Assembly (NCBI GenBank): GCA_903813345.2 | Contig: CAIIXF020000001.1 | Location: 53,211,885 to 53,275,884 of the forward strand | Length of the DNA stretch: 64,000 bases | Reading direction: 5' to 3' | Origin: Owenia fusiformis | Lineage: Eukaryota > Annelida > Polychaeta > Sabellida > Oweniidae | Shown: positions 23,105 to 35,228 of the stretch, piece by piece | Numbering within the stretch: position 1 is the stretch's first letter | Layout of the letters: each line of letters starts with the position of its first letter | Program-made: the position numbers and the translations under genes | The notes under the pieces: model-generated | What the model saw: only the letters and a program-made list of their open reading frames with translations | Databases searched by the model: none | Told to the model about the DNA's origin: nothing

Positions 23105-23990
23105 AGTCATGTACTCACTTGTCATCATGTAAAGTGTCATAGTTGCAGTCATGCATTCAGTGTTGTCATCATGTAGTGTTACGGTTGCAGTCATGTAGTC
23201 ACTTGTCATCATGTAGTGTTACGGTTGCAGTCATGTAGCCACTTGTCATCATGTAAAGTGTCATAGTTGCAGTCATGCATTCAGTGTTGTCATCATGTAG
23301 TGTTATGGTTGCAGTCATGCATTCGCGGTTGTCATCATGCAGTGTTACGGTTGCAGTCACATAGTTACTTGTCATCATGTAAAGTGTCATAGTTGCAGTC
23401 ATGCATTCAGTGTTATCATCATGTAGTGTTACAGTTGCAGTCATGTAGTCACTTGTCATCATGTAAAGTGTTACGGTTGCAGTCATGCGTTCAGTGTTGT
23501 CATCATGTAGTGTTACGGTTGCAGTCATGCATTCGCGGTTGTCATCATGTAAAGTGTTACGGTTGCAGTCATGCGTTCAGTGTTGTCATTATGTGTGTTA
23601 TGGTTGCAGTCATGTAGTCACTTATCATCATGTAAAGTGTCATAGTTGCAGTCATGCGTTCAGTGTTGTCATCATGTAGTGTTACAGTTGCAGTCATGTA
23701 GTCACTTATCATCATGTAAAGTGTCATAGTTGCAGTCATGCATTCAGTGTTGCATTCAGTTAGTGGTACAGTTGCAGTCATGTAGCCACTTGTCATCTTA
23801 TAGTGTTATGGTTGCAGTCATGTAGTCACTTGTCATCATGTAGTGTTACGGTTACAGTCATGTAGTCACTTGTCATCATGTAGTGGTACAGTTGCAGTCA
23901 TGCATTCAGTGTTGCATTCAGTTAGTGGTACAGTTGCAGTCATGCATTCAGTGTTGCATTCAGTTAGTGGTACAGTCACACTCACACATT
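23105..23990. repeat. ~42-bp minisatellite
   Basis: A head-to-tail array of about 20 variant units of roughly 40-44 bp, built from GTTGCAGTCATG, TAGTCACTTGTCATCATG and AAAGTGTCATA or TAGTGTTACG. Two subtypes alternate (CATGTAGTCACTT and CATGCATTCAGTGTT), suggesting higher-order duplication. The 3' end decays into TGCATTCAGTTAGTGGTACA units. Open frames within it are by-products of the repeat. Confidence 0.9.
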
Positions 23991-26530
23991 CATTGTCATT
24001 GTGTAGTGTTATATAGTATTCATGTGTTCATGCAGTGCAAAGTGATTTTAGAATTTAGGTAAATACATTTAAAAGTAAATGTAAAAAAAATGGCTCATAT
24101 TTTGGTCAATAGCACTTGTATTCAATATGATAATTGGCTTTTTAGAGAAGACACATTCCAGTTTGATTAAGAAAATCCGCTTTAAAGCTCTAAAGAATTT
24201 TCACCTGTAGTGTAATCCTTCAAATAAAAAACATTACATTTAACTTACCTGATATAATGTAATAACTTGATTTAAACTCATCATTCAAATCTGATTAGAT
24301 ATTTTGCAGTGGCTTATATATACATCTTTTACCATCGGGCTTCACTGCTGAAGTGCATATGTATAATACTGTACAATCCTAATATAGAGTACAATCCAAT
24401 CATTACTATACAAAACAATGTTGCCTAGTCAGTGACCTCAACATGTGTTCTATAGTATATGCTTCTTTTATACAAACTGGATGCTTTAACATTAATGCAA
24501 ATTGATACACATTTATATATTTGTATTAATATCAACACATTACTATAATTAAGTTTTTGATATTTTTTATTTCGTTGAAATGGATTAAGCAGAAAAAGTC
24601 AAGCCGGGTTAAATATCCTCCCAGCAAAATTTAGTGCTAACATTGAATTTCAAATTAATCATAATAGGGCACATTTAACCGGATACATTTGACATGCTAT
24701 GATTTCTCGGAATTCCCAATAATTACAAATAATTGGCTTAATCAGAAATTGCTATTAATCTCAATTGATTTTTAAATACATTGCACATATAATATGCCAC
24801 AAAGCTAGAACATTTCCTGAATTTGTTATCAACTTTAATATTTATTTCCTCATATTGAGATGGTGCTTTAAGAACGGAAGTTCTTAATTCATTCTTCTAT
24901 TTCTTATTACTTCCTGGTATGAATTCATTGTCACGTTTCTTGATCATTTTCAATTCTTAATCATTAATTTTCTTCTAATTCACACTTATATGAAGAAGGT
25001 ATTTATATCAACTTAATGTAAAATGTTAAAGATTGCAAGAAAAATTAATATGTTCATTGTATAGAAGTTATAGAGGATATTCAAATTATTTGTTTGCTGT
25101 TGTGATAAGAAATAAAAGAATAAGAATTAATAGCAGGTATAATATAAAACTAGTCTCACCTGTAAGACTTGTATAGTGAAGATGCTCAGGTCCAATATAT
25201 AAATTGTAAGTTAAATGGCTTCTTGGAAACATCAGAAGTAGAATGCTAACTATAGAACACAAACATACGGATAACATACCAATATGCATTGTGTATGTAT
25301 CTGGATTATTGGATAATCCGGATTAGCACAAAGAAGGCGATCACACACTGTATAATAATAAGCCAAGTTGGGGGTCACCTTTGTGAGGTATGTTTGAGCC
25401 ATATGTCCTCCAAGCATTTAAATTCTGATTATTAGAAGGTTAACTTTGATGTTTGATCATTTTATTCCCCTAAAAGGCCAGATTTAGTTATGGGATAAGA
25501 ATATAGATTATATATATGAATAACAGATTGATTTTAATTAAAACGGTCAATTTAAGAGGTTTCTCAGTCTCTGCTTGCGACTTCTTATTGTATAGACACA
25601 AAAATATTGAAATGTCTTACTTTAAAACTTCCAATCAAAAATTTTGATAGTAGGCACACTGAAATAGGGATTCCAGTCCTCTGATAATATGGCTGAATAT
25701 AGACAAAAGCAGTATAGAATTTGAACAGATTTCTCTTAAATCAGAGAAGTTGCATCTACTTTCTTGTAACTAATAATGACATTTTAAAGTAACTCACTTC
25801 TTAACAGCTCCCCTATAACATGAAATGAACTGACTTGTAACGATAACATTCTTCATTGATGAGCTCTGATATAGTCTATAAGCAGATCTGTTGATACTGT
25901 TAATTTCTTTTAGATCTATCTTAAAACTTTATCATAGATAAAGGATGAGTCCCTTTAAATACAATTTTAAACATTCATGAATCTGCTGCCAGAGTGGGTT
26001 AAACCCAAATTAGATTATTAGCTAATTAATATTTCAAGATTCTGAGAAGACTGTTTTTTAAGAATTTTAAGAATTGGAGAAAATTAATCTGAAATTCTCT
26101 CTGAAGTGATTCTGATGAATTACATTTTTATATCCTTCAAAGGTTAATTATTCTTTAGATTTTAATTTCAAGGTGTTTTTATTTCCATGCTGTGATTTAT
26201 ATTGAAAACAAAATTACAAGTAATCAACATACAAAGTAGTTTCAATAAGGGTTTGCTTGCATACATACAGACAGACATATGAGGTCCCGAGTTCACTTGA
26301 AATGTCAGAATAATATTTATATGAGGCTGGCACTTATAAAGTGTACCAAACCAACTTTGTTTTTATTTATATGCTATATTTAACGATCTATGTTATCTAT
26401 TTTATCATAAATTATTCTGGGTGGTTATGACCACTTTTTAGGTGTCATACCCAGACTGGCCAATAGATATAACTGATTTAACACATTTAACATACATTTA
26501 GGTTTCATCCCTTACTCCACCTATATTTAA
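23991..26530. other. non-coding, nothing recognised
   Basis: AT-rich, no supported features. Confidence 0.45.
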
Positions 26531-26689
26531 GGAATAAATAATGATAGGCCATTCAATATGGTGAAATTCAGCACGAGTTGGACAGAATGTTGTACAAAGC
26601 ACGAACCGAAGGTGAGTGCATTTGTACTAACATTCTGTCCAACAAGTGCTGAATTTCACCATATTGAATGGCCTATCATTATTTATTCC
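26531..26689. repeat. foldback element, near-perfect palindrome
   Basis: Arms of about 70 nt at 26531-26602 and 26618-26689 are inverted copies. The left arm begins GGAATAAATAATGATAGGCC and continues through AATATGGTGAAATTCAGCAC; the right arm ends in the complement. Only a short loop separates them. The palindrome is immediately followed by ATTCAAACAT (26690), which recurs inverted as ATGTTTGAAT near 26947. It may therefore be one end of a ~0.4-kb compound element that also includes TTCTGATTGGTTGAGAAATT. No coding capacity. Confidence 0.75.
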
Positions 26690-26959
26690 GATTCAAACAT
26701 AAAAATTAGTAAAAGCCGTGTCTGTGGAACGGGCATGAAGGAAGAATACGCATGCTGTCAAGATTCTGAAGAACAGCTATCCCCGGACAGAGCCCCAGAT
26801 GTGCAGCTGAGATGTGACGTCACTCAAAACAATGCAAATTGCAGATTGAATAGAGCATGGTTGTGCATCTATGGAGAATTAGAGAACGTTCTATATTGGC
26901 TATGCTGCATTCTGATTGGTTGAGAAATTCGAATAGAGCACGGTCATGTTTGAATTGGT

Positions 26960-29900
26960 AATTATATTTATCTTGATTATTATCATCTTCCATATGATTT
27001 AGTACCCATATTTCTTAAATTTTTTTATTTAGAATAAATGGCAAAATATATACATAATATTACAGTATGTACTACGTTGCAGAGACTTAATTTAAGGTGA
27101 GTTAAATTATGGTAAGCATAGGGAACCATTAGTTTAGAGATTTATAATAGAGGGTGAGTTGAGAAAGGAGCACCTCTCTATGCTGTAATAACTTTATATC
27201 GCATATTGCAATCACCCGGAAAGCGAGGGGTCTTGGGTTCAATTCCCACTGGGATGGACTGACTTTTTACATCAGCCCATAGCCCAATTTAATTCTGTAT
27301 TTCATTAAACTATTCACTTCTTGATTATAATATTAAAGCTACCAGTTTTTATCAACATTCTGCATTTGACATCAGTGTCTGTATTCTGTAACATACAGTT
27401 ACACTTTTGAAGCTATTTGTAATAACTTTCCATGTTTTGGCATTTTCTCATGTTAATGCCTTGTTTAAAGATGGCAACTATCTTGTCAATCTATTTGAAA
27501 AACAGTTTCCAGGCTACTCCTATTCTACATACAATGATGAATTTCATTTCTATGAGTTTGCCTGAGTTAAGCTTTGATCTGTTATAATATAAAGGAGTGA
27601 ATATTCATGCAATGTGTGTATTTGCTTCTAACCAATGACAAATGATCTATTTTTGTACCATCACAAATATAATATTATAAACATTTTATTATAATATGAA
27701 AAAGATTTAAGAAAATAAAAGAATAAGGTCTGAAATGATAATATATATACTATAGATTGTATATATTGTAAAAATAAATTATATATCTAGCTTGTATGGG
27801 CATCTTAGCATTTTGGTTATCATAGATATATTATGCAAAGCATGGCAAAAATTATTCATAAAAAATACTCGCTATCTCTGATACTCCTTTTGAATGACCA
27901 ATTTCCTATTTTCATATACATGCTGGTGCTCACCATTAATAGATGACCCATCTTGTTAGTCACACAAAATTCATGTCTGATCTTAAGCATGCAGTAATTA
28001 GAGGTACATTCAAGACCCGTGTACCTGTTAATCACAGGTAAGTAATTACAGTACACCTGTTCAGATGATGACTCTTAGAGTCACAATTTGTAACAGTTAA
28101 ATGAGTAATTAAAAATGAATATTTTATATGATAAAATAATATAGTGGTCCTGTCTGGAGATTCAAAATGGCTACATATTTATTTAGCATTACCAAAACTC
28201 ATTCTTGCTGCAAGGGTATTTTACAAGACTTTAATTTAAGCATAAATGAAGTCCTTTGAAGAAGGATGCCAAAACTAAACAGTTCAAGATTGTAATACCA
28301 ATAAGCATTCCTAAAATTTGAAATGAATCCATGAAATGCATCAACAAGATTTCACCAACAAGATTTTAGGATGAAAAATGCAAAATAGATTTCATGACAA
28401 TTAGATTTTTACACAGACATAATTTTTTTTATTTATATATCATTATCATAAAGATACTTTTTATTTTCTTGGGTGTGTAGCCATTTAGGCATCTCTCAAT
28501 AGTTGGCTTTTATATTGTAAAGCATATGCTATAATAAGATTCATATGTGACTTATCTTCTACCATGTGTGTTTATGGGGGATAGGCATGACATCAAGACA
28601 ATATAAAATAAAAAAGATTTAGTAATTGGGAGTGTAGGATATTTGGTATTTAATTCCCCCAAAAAGATGAATCCTATGTCCAAATCTTATATAACTGTTT
28701 TATTTCATCTTTATGACATGTTTGGTTAACATGAAACATAACTTTATCTCCCAGGGTTTAGAAGTAGAAGTACAAGCATAATTTTTTCACCTTTTTGTCT
28801 CTCTGAAATCATAAGTTTGAGATCATGTATCTTTTGTTGTTTTGAGCCAACAAAGCTAAGAAAGGTAAATGTCCTTTGATGGCCAATCTGATACCAGCTG
28901 TTACATGGAACTGCATAACATTACAGATCTATGAATGAAAGAAATTAAGAGAACATCACAACTTATCTAATAAATGATTCATTTAAGATTTGTTTTATAA
29001 GTCTTTCAGCTGTTACTTTTTTGAATACAAAAATTGATCAATAAATGAGAAATGGGAAATGTATCTCTAGTATAGACTTCGATAGAAGCTTAAGTTAGGT
29101 TTGAATTTGAAAAGTCGAAAAGATTTTCTAACCTTAACAACATTTTTCTTTGCTTATCAAAAGCAATTACAGTTTGAGAGATTTGTTAGAGCACTGTCTA
29201 CTGTTTACAGAAAAGATATATAAACTAGATAGTAAACATGATTTAAAAAGGCAAATATTTTGCTTTCTAAAATTACTGTTACCTGATGAAGGACTAAATA
29301 ATTATCATAAAGGTCTCATTGTTTTCATTGAGAAGTAATAGATGGATTACTTAAACCCCAATAGCCCCAATATGTAATGTTAACAAATGGGTCCCCATAT
29401 CCTAGTGGTTTAAACTGAGTAAAAATACTTTTTTATTTAGAAACTGTGAATCAATAACTGTTGTAGTATTGAGATTGACCAAGATAAAGTTCTTTAGAAA
29501 CCCTTGATAAATTAGGTTTACAGTATAGGTTAATTGATTGTGTCGGCTACTTGTAGGTGTTAGGAGGGATTGTACACCTACACCTACTAATAACTGATAA
29601 TAGTACATCCTTCAAGATGGGGCTTCACTGATATAGCAGATATTGAAATCACCCTTGGACCAAGGTTGGATCAAGTATACGTGACATATTATTTGTCTTC
29701 AGTTGTGTCTCAATGGGTTTGCAACAAGTTTTGCAGCTTCATGTTACCACTGGACCACCCACCCACCTTTATAAAATTAATGAAACAGACTTTTTAGAAT
29801 TGCCAATTTTCTTTGAATAAGAAAAAATTGTATGGATAAAATTTTTTTTTTAACTTGTGTTTGTTAACAGAACATCTTTTATATTAGGTTCTTTTCCTAC

Positions 29901-31117
29901 CGCCCACCAGACAAAATCGATTTTATATAGAATTGAGTGGGAAACATTTGAGACACCTTGGTATACCTTTTATTTATACTCTTAATCTCAGTCTCTCTGA
30001 CATTCAGGTCACAATAAAGGCTTTTTAACATGCTTTATGCAGCATAAGAAGAAAGGCACAAAAATGATTACATCAGGATAGAAAGTCATATAACTAAATT
30101 AAATTGTTCGCAAGATAAATGCTCTAATATGCCTATATCTATTTCCAAGACCAGAACGTAGAGGGAGTCTTCCATAGAACCTTTTTTTATATTTCAAAGA
30201 AAATTGGTGCTAGCCATGGCCAAAGTGCAGAATTCTAGCCTCAGTGGATTCCAAACACCACCTGAAATGTACTCTCAAAGCCTAAAAAGTTGCGGCTGTC
30301 TCAAATTGCAGAGGTATTCATTTCAGATAAAAAATTTCGAAGCAAATGCGTGACATAGGCCTATTCGCAATTCTTGTGAAAATTCCGAACAAACTGTGTT
30401 CATTTTTTTATGTTCTTCTCCAGAGATATTTTTGCTTAACAATAATCAGACAAATGTGTATTTACGTGAATAAACCAAGTATAGCATTACTGTTCTTTAT
30501 ATTATGAGTTATTCCCAAAAAGTAATCACAACTTGTTTTTAATAAAAATGACCCTAAATATCGAATCTCATCATTTAGCATTGGTTTACATGTATAAGAC
30601 AGTAGCGGACATTCTTAGGTTTTTGATATTGGACACTGCATATAGCTTTCAAAACATTCTGAAAGTGTACAAAGATATTGTTCTTCATAAGTTTGATTAT
30701 CTATTTCAAATTGAACTTTCCATATTCACTCTCACCAGGCAACAGTAAAGTTCATTTGATGAATCATATATTTTGTCAAGTTCATTAAATAAATACGAAA
30801 AGTGCCACTTAATCACGCCACATCTAGACAGTGGGAAGTGTTTGGATGTAAGGTACGTTTTTAATCCTATAATGTCAAAGCAACCTTATATCTACCCTTT
30901 GAAGTGCTAATCTGTGGGTTGCAGTACATCATATTTCATTTGATGTAAAAAATTAACAAATGTTCATTGAGTTGTATGGTAGTTCTATACAAGGTGTCAT
31001 GCTTGTCATACATGTATTCAATATGTTGACATAATATTCTTGATTTCTCTTATTTTGGAGTTTCTTAAGACAAAAGTATTTATATAGAGTATTGGTAATA
31101 TTTATTATTTATGTAGT
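26960..31117. other. non-coding; one B-box-like tRNA remnant
   Basis: No supported exon. At about 27210-27255 the segment GGGTTCAATTCCCACTGGG contains a perfect B box (GGTTCAATTCC), but no convincing A box precedes it, so it is probably a decayed tRNA-derived repeat. Confidence 0.4.
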
Positions 31118-31262
31118 GTTTTTGTCGCTACCACAAGTGGTGACATATTGTTATAGTTTCCAACTTGTTTGTGCTTTTCTCGGTTAGCATTTGGCAGTTG
31201 GTGTTTGTTGGTTGGTGTTTGGCATTCGTGTCTGTATCAAATGGCATACCTTGTTTAGAAGA
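31118..31262 (+). repeat. dispersed repeat family R, copy a
   Basis: Shares with 32005, 32270 and, inverted, 55615 and 61610 a set of blocks in order: GTGACAT-TGTTATAGTTTCCAA, GTTGGTGTTTG, CTGTATCAAATGGCA and CCTTGTTT. Divergent, no coding capacity, class unknown. Confidence 0.4.
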
Positions 31263-32004
31263 TTAATTGTGGATTAATTGGTATTATATAATATATATCA
31301 AGCAACATTCTTTTAAATAAGGCTATAGAATAAAAATATTTATTTGTACGAGATTGAAGATCAAGGTCATACTGACATGATTATGGACTGGAACAAAATG
31401 TCAGTACGTTTTTCACAGGGATTATTTCTTTATTAGAGCTGAAAGATATTTGTTCTAAAACCAAAAGTAGGTGTAGAAAATAATTCTTTGTTAAAGTAAA
31501 GCATGGGCTTTCAACTATAGATAATTGAAATCCCATGGGTAAGGACAATAAAATTACACGTATGTAGGGAACGTATCTATGTAGAAATATTTAAATTGTT
31601 ACATAAATATAAAGAGTAGACATACATGAATCTGGCTAAACATTATGATCTTCCACCAATATTTTCTTCCAGATCTGGTAATGTCATTGTGAAGAGTAGG
31701 CCTACTTAATGCATAAAAATATCTACTTGTTGCTATTGTGCTTTGATCTACATGTTATTAAAATGTATGTCTGTACTCAGCTTACATTGATGGAAGATGT
31801 TTACACCTGCCAAAACTTAAACTTCAGCCTATGCTCTTAGTTTTCGCCCACTCATTGCATGTTCTTAAAAACATGTTTTGTGAGAATTTTTATGTCAAAA
31901 ACTGAAAGCATAAGGTTTCTGATAATATGAATCAGAACTAGAATATTATTTTTACTCACAGAATTAAAAAATTGACAATCAAAATATAACTTTTCCAGAA
32001 AATG

Positions 32005-32115
32005 ATCTTTTCAGCAACTTTGTTATGATCTCCATTTGTTGTGATGGCGTTTGTGATGGCGGTTGGCATCTGTAACAAATGGTGGTAACATTTTGCATTT
32101 AAATGCCTTGTCTTA
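32005..32115 (+). repeat. dispersed repeat family R, copy b
   Basis: Contains GTTGGCATCTGTAACAAATG, GGTAACATTTTGCATTTAAA and TGCCTTGTC, matching the reverse strand of 61610-61745. Confidence 0.4.
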
Positions 32116-32269
32116 CAACGCAAATACTCATACTTTATTTATGAATGCAAATGTGGAGATTTCATCATTTTTGTCATTTATATTTTGGTCTAACTGCTAT
32201 ACAGTGACCAATCAGATCTGCAATACCCCTTCATAAGTTTGGCAATTGGTAACCCATTGAACCCAATGT

Positions 32270-32430
32270 TAAAGTCTGTCTATGTTTGACACTTTTAACA
32301 AATTCATCATTTTTATGTCACTTGAGCGTTTTTTGGACGGTATTTGACATTAGGTGATTGGTGCCTGCACAAATAGTGGGTGATGACATTCTGTATGTTA
32401 ATTGCCTCGTAAGATCTTGTAATGAGAAAA
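32270..32430 (+). repeat. dispersed repeat family R, copy c
   Basis: Contains GTGATTGGTGCCTGCACAAA, GATGACATTCTGTATGTTAA and TTGCCTCGT, a more diverged member of the same family. Confidence 0.3.
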
Positions 32431-34107
32431 TTAACACTTTATCATAGTTGCTAAACTTATGAAGGGGTATATATGGCATGTATGGCAAAGTACTAATGGT
32501 ATCAGGATGAGTATACAATCATACACATTTTTTCGCATTTTAGGAGAAAAGGGTCTTTTTGAAATCTTACATTTTGATGGGCAAATGACATGTTAGATGG
32601 GAAAGTATAAATGGTCCTTGCACTTTTTCACCTCTTATATCTACGATTTTAACTTTCATTTGAATTAAAGTAATTATTGAATAAGCTCCAACTGAATTAA
32701 ATCGCTCAATAAATGCAACGTTTCATTTTCTAAATTCAGTCTAAAAGGTTCATTAGTACACTGCATCATGGTGGTTTAGATCATAGTGATAGAAAATATA
32801 GAAACGATTGCTCTGACGTCCTTATTCATGTTCCATTTGTCCTCTTATGTGACAAGAAATAACAAGAGTTTAACATACAAGGAAGTACTTGTTCAAATGA
32901 AAAATTATTTTATTACAACTTCAGTGTGTTCTTTATAGATTAAATAGATGTTTTTAACATAAATTTACAGAATAGATTTTATTCTTCAGGTTTAGAATCT
33001 CAGATAATAAACCTTTAACAAAAGAAATACACTCCAAATTATACTGTGTCCAAATTTTGAAGGTTATAGCAAAACAAATTTATTTTAATTTGGGTATTTA
33101 CCCCATTCCTTCTAAAACAAATTATGAAAATCTTGTTTTTGAAAAAAGAAATTTTCAATTAATATCAGTTGCCTATATATGAAATTCGACACAACCCTAA
33201 GCTCAATTTTGTTCAAGAATATAATTTTAGGATATATATATTTTTTCGAATTTAGTGATACAACCGTATATATACTTGTTATGTGAGAGGAAGACATGAA
33301 TTCTGACATGATGCCAAATGTCGTCGCCAATTACAAATTATCAGTTAGTAATGTCAGGGTGTCTTAGTGATAACTAGTAACTATCCTTTACGCAGAATTT
33401 ATTAGATGATTGTGTTATTATTTCCTAGCTGGAGGCTAACATTAGTTCCCTGGATTTTATTTTCATATCATTGAAGATGCAACATCCCCAAGTGATAATA
33501 ATTGTAAATTAGTATTTCTGTATTTATCGTTCTGCTGAGGGGTTGAATCTAAGAAAGGATGGAATTAAAAACAAACAAATTTGAAAAGCAAGATCCTTAT
33601 TTATTGTACATTTAATATGAGGTTTATATTTTTTAATACTTAAAATACCATAAAACACATAAAAAACTAATAAATGATGCATCCTTTGATTTCACTTAAT
33701 TTAAGGATTTAAGTCCTTGACTCAGTGCATTGTTTGCGGAATGATGCAGTTACGATGCATTGAGTCTTGGACACACATTGCAAAATATTTTCTACAAAAT
33801 GACCCAAAAGATAGAAAATCAAAGCATCAATTGCAATCTCATCACCTTAACAACCACATGCGTTATTGATTATTTCATATGCACTGCTGTCATATAAAAA
33901 TACTATGTTCGGATTGGCTGGAATATCCTAGATGCGAGTAGGAACAATCTTGATTTACGTCATTAAAAATTCAAAATTCAGTCAAGCTCATATTTGGAAT
34001 CTACATGTGAAATTACATCTAGAAATGTGGTTTCGAAAAGAGTTAATCAACTTTGAAAATTTAATTTTCTTTGAAAATGTGACTTCTAGGTCGGGGAGAT
34101 TCCCCAT
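32431..34107. other. non-coding, nothing recognised
   Basis: AT-rich. A 12-bp inverted repeat (GACTCAGTGCAT / ATGCATTGAGTC) lies at about 33719-33767. No supported exon. Confidence 0.4.
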
Positions 34108-34112
34108 AGACC

Positions 34113-34423
34113 TGTAACGACCTTCGATAGCAAATCGCTGCTACAGTCTCAGCTGTAGTGGCTAGCCTTTATGGCTCAGGGGTAGAGCGTCTGACTCGAG
34201 AGCGGGAGGTCCTGGGTTCGATTCCCGTACGGGGCATTGAATTTAGCACATTCTCTTTCGAGTCTAGTATCTGGCTCGGTACACTACAGCTCCCCGACGA
34301 GCGTGCCCAAGGGTCATTACATTGGTGTCAGATGTGGGATTGCCCTTGTGAATCAGTTACGATGGGACGTATCTGGCTCGGTACACTACAGCTCCCCGAC
34401 GAGCGTGCCCAAGGGTCGTTACA
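34113..34423 (+). mobile_element. miniature LTR retroelement (TRIM-like) with tRNA-like insert
   Basis: The 311-bp unit starts TGTAACGACC and ends GGTCGTTACA (perfect 10-bp inverted ends of TG...CA type) and is flanked by GACC on both sides (34109-34112, 34424-34427; AGACC if one shared A is counted). The first 209 bp (34113-34321) end GGGTCATTACA and look like a complete small LTR. They are followed at once by TTGGTGTCAGATGTGGGAT, which resembles a primer-binding site for the 3' end of a tRNA-Leu. After 47 nt of internal sequence the last 55 bp of the LTR are repeated (34369-34423, 54/55 identical to 34267-34321). So the 3' LTR is 5'-truncated. The LTR contains a tRNA-like segment with intact A and B boxes. 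Confidence 0.7.
34165..34235 (+). promoter_or_regulatory. tRNA-like segment with Pol III A and B boxes inside the LTR
   Basis: 71 nt with TGGCTCAGGGG (A box, 34172-34182) and GGTTCGATTCC (perfect B box, 34215-34225). D and T arms are recognisable. The acceptor pairs only partly (about five of seven positions, with G-U pairs) and the anticodon stem is poor around CTCGAGA, so it is unlikely to be a working tRNA. It could drive Pol III transcription of the rest of the element. The first run of four T on the plus strand downstream is near 34459, beyond the element. Confidence 0.6.
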
Positions 34424-35228
34424 GACCCCATGTTGTAAAACCACAAGAAGTGAAATATCTTTTCTTGTGTTGGGCAGATAATATTTTCTTTCACTTGACA
34501 TATTTTAATTTGTATAACTATCACATACATAAGGGTAATATGAAAAGTGAACCACTAAAACTGATAAATATTCAAGTTTAAGGGAATTTTGTAATACCCT
34601 GCCATGTTATTTCCCCCGAAACAGCCACCTGGTGGCGAAACTGATAACTACCTACTCGCATAATAATTGGACACACCTTGCCTAGCCATGTGTAAATTGA
34701 TGACAATATTAACCTGAAATAAAGATACTCAAAGGTTTAATGTTAGCATACAAGGATTTTATGCAAAAACCTAACAACAATTGATTGATTGAGTCTCATG
34801 CTTGAATTCTTTTTACATTTTGCAAATTATTTTCAAGAAAACTAAAGGTAGTTTATACAAGTTCATCAGAATAGTATATTTCTAAATATAATTAACTTAT
34901 GAATACAGTTAACACTTCAATCTAAAATCTGAAGACATATGTTAGCACCTCCAAAATCACTCACAATGTGATAATGAAATCAATTTCCAAGTCAAATATA
35001 TTTAGACAAGAACTCGGAAATTACATGTAGATACCTTTCCTGTAGACTTACCTAGATGGACTAAGACAGATGTATATAATGCCTCCTATATGATAAAAAG
35101 ACTATTCTTCATTGAGACATGTGCACTGAGACACTGACATAGATGAACCAACACTAACCCAGTATATACTTACAGACTCAGAAAAACCTACAAAGAGACA
35201 TTTGCATAGAGATTCATCAAAAACTGCA
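34424..35228. other. non-coding upstream of the GPCR
   Basis: Presumed promoter and 5' UTR of the GPCR gene. No clear TATA box or CpG block was recognised. Confidence 0.4.

Noticed and set aside
23199-23796. Repetitive proteins of 60-110 residues on both strands
   Set aside because: Pure by-products of the minisatellite; they occur on both strands and have no flanking gene signals.
26558-26923. 121-codon open frame
   Set aside because: It runs through the foldback palindrome and adjoining repeat and has no domain or splice support.
34165-34235. Functional tRNA gene
   Set aside because: A and B boxes are good, but the acceptor and anticodon stems do not pair properly and the segment sits inside a retroelement LTR.
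34158-34581. Two overlapping open frames of 107 and 114 codons
   Set aside because: They lie across the miniature LTR element and its tRNA-like segment; the repeated peptide comes from the 55-bp direct repeat translated in two frames.
35202-35228. Upstream start of the GPCR at 35202
   Set aside because: That codon is TTG; the first ATG in frame, with the N-glycosylation-rich N-terminus, is at 35229.
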